A stretch of DNA of 64,000 nt. It comes from Denitrificimonas sp964516465. Lineage in GTDB: Bacteria; Pseudomonadota; Gammaproteobacteria; Pseudomonadales; Pseudomonadaceae. Positions within the stretch are counted from its first letter, which is position 1, and every line of letters starts with the position of its first letter. This document shows, piece by piece, positions 44,475-52,444 of the stretch. The translations under genes and the position numbers were made by a program. The stretch covers positions 7,193-71,192 of the forward strand of contig CAZEZR010000002.1 in assembly GCA_964516465.1 (NCBI GenBank). The letters are read 5' to 3'. The notes under the pieces are model-generated. The model made no database searches. It worked only from the letters and a program-made list of their open reading frames with translations, and was not told the origin of the DNA.

Positions 44475-46247
44475 TTATATTTCATAGGCCTTACGGTAGC
44501 TGCCTTGGTAATCAAAAATCCGCTCTTGCACCTGCCAGTAGTGTTTGTTCTTGCGCGCAATGACAAAATCCGGAGCGGACAATAAGGTTTGCATCTTCAG
44601 CACTTGATCAAGCGTGCTGAATTCCTGCGGCGCTTGACCATTGGCTAAACGCCGGCCAAACAGCTTGTTGAAAACCTGGCGCTGCGCCGGTTTACTGAAA
44701 TCAAAGGACTCACTGAGCTCCTCCCCATCCTCAGCGTGATAGGTGATTTTCAGCTTGCGGGCATTATTGCTGTGATTGGCACTGAGGGTGATTCCCGCGC
44801 AACGGATCACCATGGCATCTTTGAGTTTCAGCGCATCGCGCAGCTGATCATCGGGGTCAATAATGGCTTTTTTACACTGGTGACAGTTACGGGCGGCGAT
44901 ATCATTTTCGCTGCTGCAGTGCGGGCACTCTTTGAAGCGAAAACGGTAATCACACTGTTCAAAGAATTGCACTGGCTCATCCTCTGCATCCCACCCCAGC
45001 AGCCCATGACAACGGCGGCCGTAATGCTCAGTGACCTGCCCTGCACCGTCTGTTTTGCCCCAAAAGATATTGGCAAAACCACAGCCTGGACACAGCACTT
45101 GTACCGGCTCACTGTCGGAGTTGGGCTTTTTCTCCCCCACTTCAGGATGATACAAATTGACATTATTGCCGGTGTAATCAATCACCAAGCAATCCTTTTT
45201 ACCTTGGTCCAGACGCAAGCCACGGCCGACAATTTGTTGATACAAACTGACCGACTGAGTCGGCCGCAAAATAGCGATAAAGTCCACATGGGGCGCATCA
45301 AAACCAGTGGTGAGCACCGACACATTGACCAGATACTTTAATTGCCGTTGTTTAAAACGCTGAATCAGCTGATCCCGCTCGCGCTGATCAGTGGCACCGG
45401 TAATCAAGGCGGTCTGCTCTTGCGGCAGATAACCGGTGATCTCCTTAGCATGCTCCACGGTTGCGGCAAAGATCATCACTGCCTGACGTTTAACCGCTAG
45501 CTCTATCACCTGCTCAATTATGGCGCGGGTGACCCTTTGATGTTTACCCAGCAGCTCATTCACATGCTTTTCTGCGTACTCACCAAAGCGGTTCTGCGCC
45601 AGCGCGGAGAAATCGTATTGCGCCACTGCTGCATCAACCAACTCAGGCTTGGTCAGATAACCGCGACTGATCATATAAATCAGCGGCAGCTCATAAATGC
45701 AATGCACAAAAGGCTTATCCTCTTCGCTGCGGACAAAGCCTCGGTAGTGATAGCGATAGATCCAGCCCATGCCTAAACGATAGGGTGTGGCGGTCAACCC
45801 CAGCACTTTCAGGCCTTTATTTTGTTGCCGCAGTTGCTCAATAATCCGCTGATACTGACTGTCCTCCTCCCCACTGACCCGATGGCATTCATCAATAATG
45901 ATCAAAGAGTATTCATCTTTAAACTGTTCAAGATTCGCCGCCACCGACTGCACACTGGCAAAGGTCACCTGATAACGGTTTTCCTTACGCTTTAATCCGG
46001 CAGAGAAAACACCGCCCACCACCCCATAGCTCTGGTATTTGGCATGGTTTTGCTCAACCAGCTCTTTGACGTGAGTGACCACCAGAATTTTACGCCGCGC
46101 CAAACGGGCCAGCTCGGCAATCACCAGACTTTTACCGGCACCGGTGGGCAAGACAATCACCGCCGACTGATCGGATTTGCGAAAGTGTTTTAAAGTGGCA
46201 TCCACGGCTTCCTGCTGGTAAGGCCGCAGTTTAAAAGGCGTATTCAT
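44475..46247 (-). CDS. radD: Superfamily 2 DNA helicase RadD
   Basis: 590 residues, matching E. coli RadD (YejH) along the whole length. RecA-like domain 1 starts at LRPYQQEAVDATL, with Walker A PTGAGKS near residue 35 and the DECH box in IIDECHRVSG; domain 2 has TTGFDAPHVD and QIVGRGLR. A C-terminal part carries zinc-ribbon cysteines (CPGCGFAN, CPHCSSEND, CHQCKK). RadD takes part in repair of double-strand breaks and recombination intermediates. The ribosome site is weak. Confidence 0.93.
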   Translation of the reverse strand: MNTPFKLRPYQQEAVDATLKHFRKSDQSAVIVLPTGAGKSLVIAELARLARRKILVVTHVKELVEQNHAKYQSYGVVGGVFSAGLKRKENRYQVTFASVQSVAANLEQFKDEYSLIIIDECHRVSGEEDSQYQRIIEQLRQQNKGLKVLGLTATPYRLGMGWIYRYHYRGFVRSEEDKPFVHCIYELPLIYMISRGYLTKPELVDAAVAQYDFSALAQNRFGEYAEKHVNELLGKHQRVTRAIIEQVIELAVKRQAVMIFAATVEHAKEITGYLPQEQTALITGATDQRERDQLIQRFKQRQLKYLVNVSVLTTGFDAPHVDFIAILRPTQSVSLYQQIVGRGLRLDQGKKDCLVIDYTGNNVNLYHPEVGEKKPNSDSEPVQVLCPGCGFANIFWGKTDGAGQVTEHYGRRCHGLLGWDAEDEPVQFFEQCDYRFRFKECPHCSSENDIAARNCHQCKKAIIDPDDQLRDALKLKDAMVIRCAGITLSANHSNNARKLKITYHAEDGEELSESFDFSKPAQRQVFNKLFGRRLANGQAPQEFSTLDQVLKMQTLLSAPDFVIARKNKHYWQVQERIFDYQGSYRKAYEI

Positions 46248-46392
46248 TTTACCGTGCTTAAGGTGGTTAGGATTAAAACAGTCATACTAACAAATACTCT
46301 GACCTGCTAGCCTGTCAATCAATCTGATCCGGCTATTGAGGTGACTTAAATGACCGCAATGTCTGTATATTTCTCAGGAGCGCTTCAAGCTT

Positions 46393-46926
46393 ATGAATGA
46401 AAACTTAAAGACCCAAGGCCCCACCATCGCTGAAGAGCAACTGATTGATGTCTATCGATCCGTTGAGGATCAGCCTTCATCTTGGCTGGTGATCAGCGAT
46501 CAAGTGATGGGTGGCGTATCCACTGCGGCACTGCGCCAAGACCAGCGTCATAATTCGAGCTGTAGCTGTTTAGTCGGCCGCACCAGCCTGGATAATAATG
46601 GCGGTTTTGTGCAGATGAGGCTTGATATCGAGCCGGATTGGTTGCGCGCTGACTACCGAGGCGTATTCATCGAGCTGTATGGCACCGCGCACGATTATAA
46701 TCTGCATGTAAAAACTAATCAGCTGACAAGGCCTTGGCAATCCTTTCGCTGCACCTTAGCAGTGGAGCCGCAATGGACGCGTTTTATTGTGCCTTACGCA
46801 CAACTGCAGGCGCACCGCACCGACGCTGAACTGCAACCTACAGAGATCAGAAGCGTTGCTGTGGTGGCCATTGGTGAGGAGTTTGATGTGGATGTTTGTG
46901 TGCGACGATTGGGCTTTTTTCGCTAA
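46393..46926 (+). CDS. CIA30-family protein
   Basis: 177 residues of the CIA30 (complex I intermediate-associated 30-like) beta-sandwich family. Typical segments are WLVISDQVMGGVSTA near residue 35, NNGGFVQMR near 70, and YRGVFIELYG near 91. In bacteria these proteins are carbohydrate-binding-like and of unknown role; they are not known to be tied to complex I. GGAGC is upstream of the ATG. Confidence 0.85.
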   Translation: MNENLKTQGPTIAEEQLIDVYRSVEDQPSSWLVISDQVMGGVSTAALRQDQRHNSSCSCLVGRTSLDNNGGFVQMRLDIEPDWLRADYRGVFIELYGTAHDYNLHVKTNQLTRPWQSFRCTLAVEPQWTRFIVPYAQLQAHRTDAELQPTEIRSVAVVAIGEEFDVDVCVRRLGFFR

Positions 46927-47230
46927 CTCCGCGAGATTAAGACTGGCGGCTGGCTAGTTTTTTGCAATAGAACATCCTTTAGTTGCTTAACTGTCTCAAA
47001 CAATGCGGCTTTGTTTAGACTGGTTTATTTGTTACAGAAACTGGACAGTTTCATGGTATGACCCTACTCTCGATAGGTGGATTGTGAACGAGCGTCTCGA
47101 AACCATCCGGATTGCATGTGCATATCTCAAGGTCAAACTACGTACCACTGACTCCGCGTTTTCGAGCGCCGCCATAAGCACTATGTAGGCAGTCTGTGCC
47201 TCGCGATAAAAACTAAAAGGACGCCCAAAA
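46927..47230. promoter_or_regulatory. Upstream region of BCCT transporter gene
   Basis: About 300 bases without a convincing gene. A T-run at about 46959 may end the CIA30 transcript. A tight palindrome GAAACTG-GA-CAGTTTC (47037-47052) lies about 180 bases ahead of the transporter start and may be an operator. Confidence 0.4.
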
Positions 47231-49210
47231 ATGACCGACAAGCCAGACGCAAGTGAAAAAAGTAGAAGAAGCCGGGTCCGCGATTCGGCCCGTGAAGTGC
47301 TTAGAAAAGCATCCAAACCCGGGCCGGGGCTTGTCCATCCCGCTTTGATTCCCGGCATCGGTATCGAGCGAACACACTTTGTTTTCGGCACCAACCCCGC
47401 TGTCTTCGCCGTTTCTGGAATATTGATTATTGCTGTCATTGCTTGGGCCATTGTTGCACCAAATAGCATCTCGGTGTCTGGCGGTGCTGCTTTGTCTTGG
47501 GTAACCAGCCGGTTTGGCTGGCTGTACGGTGTTCTTGCTCTGGCAATATTCTCTTTTATGATTGTGCTTGGTTATGGTCGTACAGGCGGTGTGCGGCTGG
47601 GTGCAGATGATGAACAACCCGAGTTTTCGACATTTTCTTGGGTCGCTATGCTGTTCTCGGCAGGAATGGGTATCGGTCTGCTGTTCTATGGTCCCTATGA
47701 ACCGCTCACTTATTATGCCAACCCACCCTCAGGCTTTGCCGTTGAACCACTGACCGTCAAAGCTGCAGAAACAGCACTTGCGCAGACCGCTCTGCACTGG
47801 GGACCGATTGCTTGGTCGTTTTATGCTTTGGTTGGCGGGATGATCGCCTACAACGCTTATCGACGTGGCCGCCCAGCGCTGATCTCGGCAATGTTGGAGC
47901 CCATCTTCGGCAAATACACTCGCGGAGCGATAGGCGCTGCGTTCGATATTTTCGCCATTATAGTGACACTCTTCGGCACCGCAATTTCTCTGGGAATCGG
48001 TGCTTTGCAGATCGGCAAAGGTATGGAGATTGTCACTGGCGCCGGCCCTTTTGGCAAAACCTTCATTGTTAGCGCCATGCTTTTATTGACTGCTGCATTT
48101 ATTATTTCCGCAGTCTCAGGTGTAAAGCGCGGCATTCGTATTTTATCCAATGCGAATATGATAGCTGCGGGGGGCTTAGCGATATTCGTACTTATTGCAG
48201 GTCCGACCCTGTTTCTGCTCAACTTTTACCCGGCATCGATCCTGTCCTTTTTTCAGAATCTTGGCACTATGCTGATCCGCAACCCCAATCAGGGTGAAGC
48301 CGCAGCAAGCTTTATGGCCAGCTGGACCACCTACTACTGGGCTTGGTGGATTTCTTGGGCCCCTTTCGTTGGCATGTTCATCGCCAAGATTTCCCGCGGA
48401 CGAACTCTGCGCGAATTCGTCACCGTGGTTGTAATTATTCCATCGTTGGTTTGCATCACCTGGTTTGTGATCTTTGGTGGCACAGCCATACATATGGACA
48501 TGAATGGTCTGGGCTTAAGCGATCCCGGTAACTCACCCCAGTCGATGTTGTTCAGCGTGTTAGGGAATTTACCCTTTGCGACGATAACGCCAATCATCGC
48601 CATGCTCTCAATTCTGATCTTTTTCGTAACCTCAGCCGACTCTGCTTCCATTGTTATGAGCTCATTGACCCAAAAAGGGATGCCTGAACCCTCGGCGTCG
48701 ATAACCATAACCTGGGGTCTTCTACTTAGCTTAACGGCGATTTCGCTACTGCTAGCAGGGGGAGAAAATGCATTATCCGGGCTGCAGTCGATTATGGTGG
48801 TGTCCTCACTGCCCTTTTCCTTTGTGGTCATGGCCATGATGGTCTCTTGGGCCAAGGATTTGCGCACCGACCCTTATATGTTGCGCAGCCGCTATGCTGA
48901 TGCGGCTATCGCACAAGGTATACGGCTGGGTATTTCCGAACACGGCGATGATTTCGTTTTTGGCACCAGCGAGGTAGCTGTTGACGAAGGCGCAGGTGGT
49001 GGGATCGACAGCACCGACCCAAAACTGACTGCTTGGTATGTTGATATCGCCGAGGAGGGTGAAGTGGTAAGTGCCGAAGACGTGCGCCGCACTCTGACGC
49101 CCGGGCGAATCCAACCCAAAGGGCCGCCACGACCAGATCTCACCGCTTCTGGTGATGAGGTCACTGCTACCCGTGCTCGCAAGCGCCCAGCTAAAAAGGA
49201 TGCGGAATAA
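47231..49210 (+). CDS. BCCT family betaine/choline/carnitine-type transporter
   Basis: 659 residues. Twelve helices of the BCCT fold from about residue 55 to 545, with the family landmarks FSAGMGIGLLFYGPYEPL and WTTYYWAWWISWAPFVGMFIA-type tryptophan box. A long hydrophilic N-terminal arm (about 50 residues, Arg/Ser-rich) and a C-terminal tail of about 110 residues rich in Asp/Glu then Lys/Arg are present; in BetP/BetT such tails sense osmotic stress. It takes up a quaternary ammonium compound with sodium or protons. AAAGGA precedes ATG 47231. Confidence 0.92.
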   Translation: MTDKPDASEKSRRSRVRDSAREVLRKASKPGPGLVHPALIPGIGIERTHFVFGTNPAVFAVSGILIIAVIAWAIVAPNSISVSGGAALSWVTSRFGWLYGVLALAIFSFMIVLGYGRTGGVRLGADDEQPEFSTFSWVAMLFSAGMGIGLLFYGPYEPLTYYANPPSGFAVEPLTVKAAETALAQTALHWGPIAWSFYALVGGMIAYNAYRRGRPALISAMLEPIFGKYTRGAIGAAFDIFAIIVTLFGTAISLGIGALQIGKGMEIVTGAGPFGKTFIVSAMLLLTAAFIISAVSGVKRGIRILSNANMIAAGGLAIFVLIAGPTLFLLNFYPASILSFFQNLGTMLIRNPNQGEAAASFMASWTTYYWAWWISWAPFVGMFIAKISRGRTLREFVTVVVIIPSLVCITWFVIFGGTAIHMDMNGLGLSDPGNSPQSMLFSVLGNLPFATITPIIAMLSILIFFVTSADSASIVMSSLTQKGMPEPSASITITWGLLLSLTAISLLLAGGENALSGLQSIMVVSSLPFSFVVMAMMVSWAKDLRTDPYMLRSRYADAAIAQGIRLGISEHGDDFVFGTSEVAVDEGAGGGIDSTDPKLTAWYVDIAEEGEVVSAEDVRRTLTPGRIQPKGPPRPDLTASGDEVTATRARKRPAKKDAE

Positions 49211-49522
49211 TAAAGCCTGCGGAAACCAATGCTCTCGATCAAAGAAGATGATCGAATTTTCCGCTGAACAACTATGAGGATTTGGGTTCGACTCATGATC
49301 TGGCACCAGAGCGGTGCCGGATCCCTATGATTCGCAACACTCTTGTAAAATTAACCTGGATGCTTTCCTTGTCACTCTTGCATTGTTGCAATAGGCGTTT
49401 GATGGTAAAGCGCCTTTTGTGGAATGCGATATTTATACAGCCAGCAGCAGCATTGCAAAGTGTATGCAGTCTCAATGATCTAAATAGGAGCATTACTCAA
49501 CACTGCAATTTAACGGCTCATT
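49211..49522. other. Gene-free stretch after BCCT gene
   Basis: About 310 bases. A short stem CGATCA / TGATCG followed by AATTTT near 49232-49258 may terminate the BCCT transcript. Short open frames on both strands lack ribosome sites or recognisable features. Confidence 0.5.
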
Positions 49523-50569
49523 TTATTCGCGACCGAAGTTAGCCTCATAAGCTTCTACAAAAGCGTTGCGCAATATAGACGTAAATGCTTGCCAAGCACT
49601 GACGTTTTTTTGCTCTAGACTGCCGCTAATTTCAATTTGTGCAGCGATTCTATCTTTCGGTTGGTTACGGAAAATGCGGCCAAAAGCACCGACCACGGCT
49701 TGCCAAGCAGCACTAAAAGCACCTTGCTCCAAATCCTGCTGCAGATCAAAAATAACAACATTATCCAGCACTGGTTTAGCATAGCCCGTCAGCTGTCCGC
49801 CTTGCGCTTTCAACTCCATAATAAAGTCGCCTGTACCCGATTTAAAATTAAAATTCCCATACGCTTCGGTCAGATCATTGATATGCTGCAAGGGGATATC
49901 AGTGACTTTTACACTGATCACAAAGTCATGAAAATCCCCTAAAGGATCCAGTTTTCCCTGTACTTTTGCCCGTGTATGCTCAAATAACAGTCCTTCAAGA
50001 TTGAAGTCTGCAGGCACCGTATCGCTGCTGCGATCGGCATTACTTAGATTAGTAAACGCGCCATTGAGCTCAGTTAATAACAAGTGCACATTCGGTTCTG
50101 ATTTAAAATTATGAAAGTGCAAAATGCCATTATTGATAGCCAGCCGGTCGATTTCTATTGGTACCAACTGCTGCAACGTTGCCCGCCAATCTGTCCCAGC
50201 ACCAGACTGAGAGCCCTGTCCTTCACCATCCACAAAGTGCAACTCAGGAACTATAAACTCGACTTCTGCAACCACTTTACCTACCAGTAACGCGCGCCAA
50301 CTGACAGATAGATCAATGCTCTGCGCTTCGAAAAAAGACACCGGTACAGTTTCTTTGATTTTAACAATGTCCAGACCATGAATGACATAAGCACCACGCC
50401 ATAGAGCGATATCCACAGCTGCAATAGAGCCTTGATAATCCCCCATATCTGCAAGCTGCTCATTAAGATAATTTTTAACCAGATACGGCAAAGCCAACCG
50501 CAATCCAAGCAGGGCTAATGCCAGAATGACGATGCTAACTACAAATTTGAAAGAGTATTTTTTTGCCAT
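49523..50569 (-). CDS. DUF748/AsmA-like envelope protein
   Basis: About 348 residues. One N-terminal membrane helix (FVVSIVILALALLGLRLALPYL at 8-29), then a periplasmic part made of beta strands in the AsmA/DUF748 style (VDIALWRGAYVIHGLDIVKI, FFEAQSIDLSVSWRALLVGKVVAEV, LAINNGILHFHNF). Members of this superfamily are thought to form lipid-carrying grooves across the envelope, but this smaller branch is unstudied. ATG 50569 has GAGGA upstream. Confidence 0.82.
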   Translation of the reverse strand: MAKKYSFKFVVSIVILALALLGLRLALPYLVKNYLNEQLADMGDYQGSIAAVDIALWRGAYVIHGLDIVKIKETVPVSFFEAQSIDLSVSWRALLVGKVVAEVEFIVPELHFVDGEGQGSQSGAGTDWRATLQQLVPIEIDRLAINNGILHFHNFKSEPNVHLLLTELNGAFTNLSNADRSSDTVPADFNLEGLLFEHTRAKVQGKLDPLGDFHDFVISVKVTDIPLQHINDLTEAYGNFNFKSGTGDFIMELKAQGGQLTGYAKPVLDNVVIFDLQQDLEQGAFSAAWQAVVGAFGRIFRNQPKDRIAAQIEISGSLEQKNVSAWQAFTSILRNAFVEAYEANFGRE

Positions 50570-50914
50570 AACTTTGCAATCCTCGATCAATGTCTTCCGC
50601 ATGCTTTACTGAGGTTTCAGTTATTCCACAGTCTCTTTGCGCAGCAATGCATGACTTTATCTGCGAACCGTTCTCGGTAGAGCGCTAAACCCCATCAATA
50701 GTTCTTATTTATCCGAGTAAAACGTAAATAGCCAGCAGCACTGACCTAGACACCAAGACTTTCAGTGCTGGGTTCATACTCAAGAATATGCCGAAGATCT
50801 GTTAAAAACCAATGTTACCCGCAACGATAAATTGAGACTGATGTGTTTGCGCAACAATGGCTTTGTTATACGCAAACCCATCCAAGGCACAATAGCTTAA
50901 CCGCGCAAGACGTT
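50570..50914. other. Intergenic region with hairpin
   Basis: 345 bases between two minus-strand genes. A perfect 9-bp stem CAGCACTGA (50736-50744) / TCAGTGCTG (50762-50770) with a 17-base loop may end the ferritin-like transcript, although it is about 150 bases past that gene and has no T-run. Confidence 0.45.
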
Positions 50915-51202
50915 TTATTTGTGCGCAATAGGCGTATCAGTAAACAGCGTTTCTCTCAGCTCTTTATCTAAGACTGGATCTCTTCTGCGAATCCACTCCA
51001 ACACCATTGCAGCATGCTCTTTTTCTTCATCGCGATTGTGGGTAAGAATGGCCTTTAACTCTTCATCTTTACACGCATCAATACGCTGGTTATACCAATC
51101 AACGGCTTCAAGCTCTTCCATCAGTGACGTAATGGCTCTGTGCATATCTCTGGTGGCGCTGGAAAGTTCTTCGATCGGCTCATGGTAACCTTCATTTGAC
51201 AT
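50915..51202 (-). CDS. Encapsulated-ferritin (EncFtn) type protein
   Basis: 95-residue two-helix ferritin-like protein. The segment EELEAVDWYNQR and then HNRDEEKEHAAM match the EncFtn family closely; by alignment to the R. rubrum protein, Glu30, Glu60 and His63 correspond to the ferroxidase ligands, and Glu29, Glu32 and Trp36 are also kept. EncFtn forms a ring of ten subunits that oxidises iron inside an encapsulin shell. Here the protein stops soon after the fold (ending TPIAHK) with no targeting peptide, and no encapsulin gene is nearby. ATG 51202 has GAGG/AAGG upstream. Confidence 0.87.
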   Translation of the reverse strand: MSNEGYHEPIEELSSATRDMHRAITSLMEELEAVDWYNQRIDACKDEELKAILTHNRDEEKEHAAMVLEWIRRRDPVLDKELRETLFTDTPIAHK

Positions 51203-51368
51203 GACCTTTACCTCGTGGCGGGTAGTTGATTCTACATAATGTCGAGGGTTGAGCTGCTTAGCAAGACATTCCACACCCCCACAACCTCAGTTAAGCGACG
51301 ACTGCTCAGCAATCCTAGACTGGCTGTCAGGAATGGGGTATTTAGAAGTTAGCCGCGACCACTGGCTG

Positions 51369-51914
51369 TTATTCTTTTAACGCCACCACAGGATAAGTCA
51401 GTACTCCATTTTTATGAACCTGTACACCTTTGGTCAACTCTGCTGACGTAATTTTATCCTGCCCCATTAAATGAAAGACCTTCTCGCCACGGGCCAGAAG
51501 ATGATCGGCAACAATGCGCCGATGGCAACGCCACCACACAGCCTCAGAGCACATTATGGCGCAGCGCTGTTGTCGCCCCAGCGCCATCAGTCGCGTCAAG
51601 CCCTGCTGAAATGCTTGACTCAGAGCGTAATCGGCATAGTTATGAAAACTTTGATTATGCCAAAAGCCATTTACCTTAGGCTCAACATCCTTACTTTTGC
51701 TGCGTAAGCCGCCAAGCTCCTTAAGCTGCAGATAGTCGATATTGAACGGCGCTAGATGCTCCGGCAACACATCTTTGTTGTACTGAGGATTGGTTCGAGA
51801 CTTTGGTATTGTGCGTATATCGACAACCAAGGTTACTTCGGCAGCCTGCAACAACTGTACAAACTCTTCGATTGTGCGGGTGGAATGACCAATGGTATAG
51901 AAAGGCAACATCAT
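51369..51914 (-). CDS. DUF488 domain protein
   Basis: 181 residues of the longer DUF488 type. Typical segments: FYTIGHSTRTIEEFVQLL at the start, VVDIRTIPKSRTNPQYN near 30-46, LGGLRSK near 67 and CSEAVWWRCHRRIVADHL near 122, where a conserved Cys and His could form an active site or metal site. Function not established. It is not close to the short DUF488 protein at 16871. Confidence 0.88.
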   Translation of the reverse strand: MMLPFYTIGHSTRTIEEFVQLLQAAEVTLVVDIRTIPKSRTNPQYNKDVLPEHLAPFNIDYLQLKELGGLRSKSKDVEPKVNGFWHNQSFHNYADYALSQAFQQGLTRLMALGRQQRCAIMCSEAVWWRCHRRIVADHLLARGEKVFHLMGQDKITSAELTKGVQVHKNGVLTYPVVALKE

Positions 51915-52064
51915 ACTTCTCCCAAACCCAACGCAGAGATTATCGAGCGGTAAAACAGTTTTACATTATTTATTGATTGCTAGCAGCACATTAACAACTG
52001 ATACAGTAGCGGCTTGTCGCTTAAGCCAGTCCTTAGCAGCAATCTGCATGGTTGTTTATTTTGA

Positions 52065-52361
52065 CCTCCAGCACACTCTGCAATCACCGAGCATGGCAAA
52101 TTCTGCCGACATCATGCGCACAATAGCGGAGCCAGAAAAGCATTAAAAGCAGCAGTGCAAAAAGCAAGCATCCACAATAAGCGCCTTACTTTGCCCCCCT
52201 TATTTGCTACGCACCTCTTACAAGCTGGAGATAATATTTGCACTGGGTATGAGCTACTCGAGCATAACGCTGTGAAAACCGCACAAATTTATCTGTATGC
52301 GTTAGCTCAACACATTGCTAACGCAACCATTCCTACAAACAACTTGCATCGACTTAATTAA
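52065..52361 (+). pseudogene. Integron integrase (IntI) C-terminal remnant
   Basis: Frame from 52065 to the stop at 52359-52361 reads RHHAHNSGARKALKAAVQKA, then LFATHLLQAGDNICTGYELL and EHNAVKTAQIYLYAL. It lines up with the end of IntI-type tyrosine recombinases (RHHxD, the KALKRAV helix, FATHLLxxGYDIRTVQELLGH, VxTTxIYTHVL). The HxLRHS box with the catalytic Arg is lost, the GH before the second catalytic residue is EH, and the nucleophile region THVL is changed, so the gene is dead. The N-terminal half is absent (stop at 52062-52064). There is no complete integrase or clear attC array nearby. Confidence 0.75.
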
Positions 52362-52368
52362 TAAACAT

Positions 52369-52401
52369 TAAAAACGCGCAGCACCTTGCGAATCTGCGCG
52401 T
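52369..52401 (-). terminator. Rho-independent terminator after metE
   Basis: Stem ACGCGCAG / CTGCGCGT (52374-52381 and 52394-52401) followed on the minus strand by TTTT, about 40 bases beyond the metE stop. Confidence 0.9.
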
Positions 52402-52444
52402 CTTGTTGTCATTCTTACTTAACTGAGCGAATCAGTTATCCAAC

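Noticed and set aside
47003..47188. 61-codon plus-strand frame upstream of the BCCT gene
   Set aside because: No ribosome site, odd composition, and it overlaps the probable promoter region.
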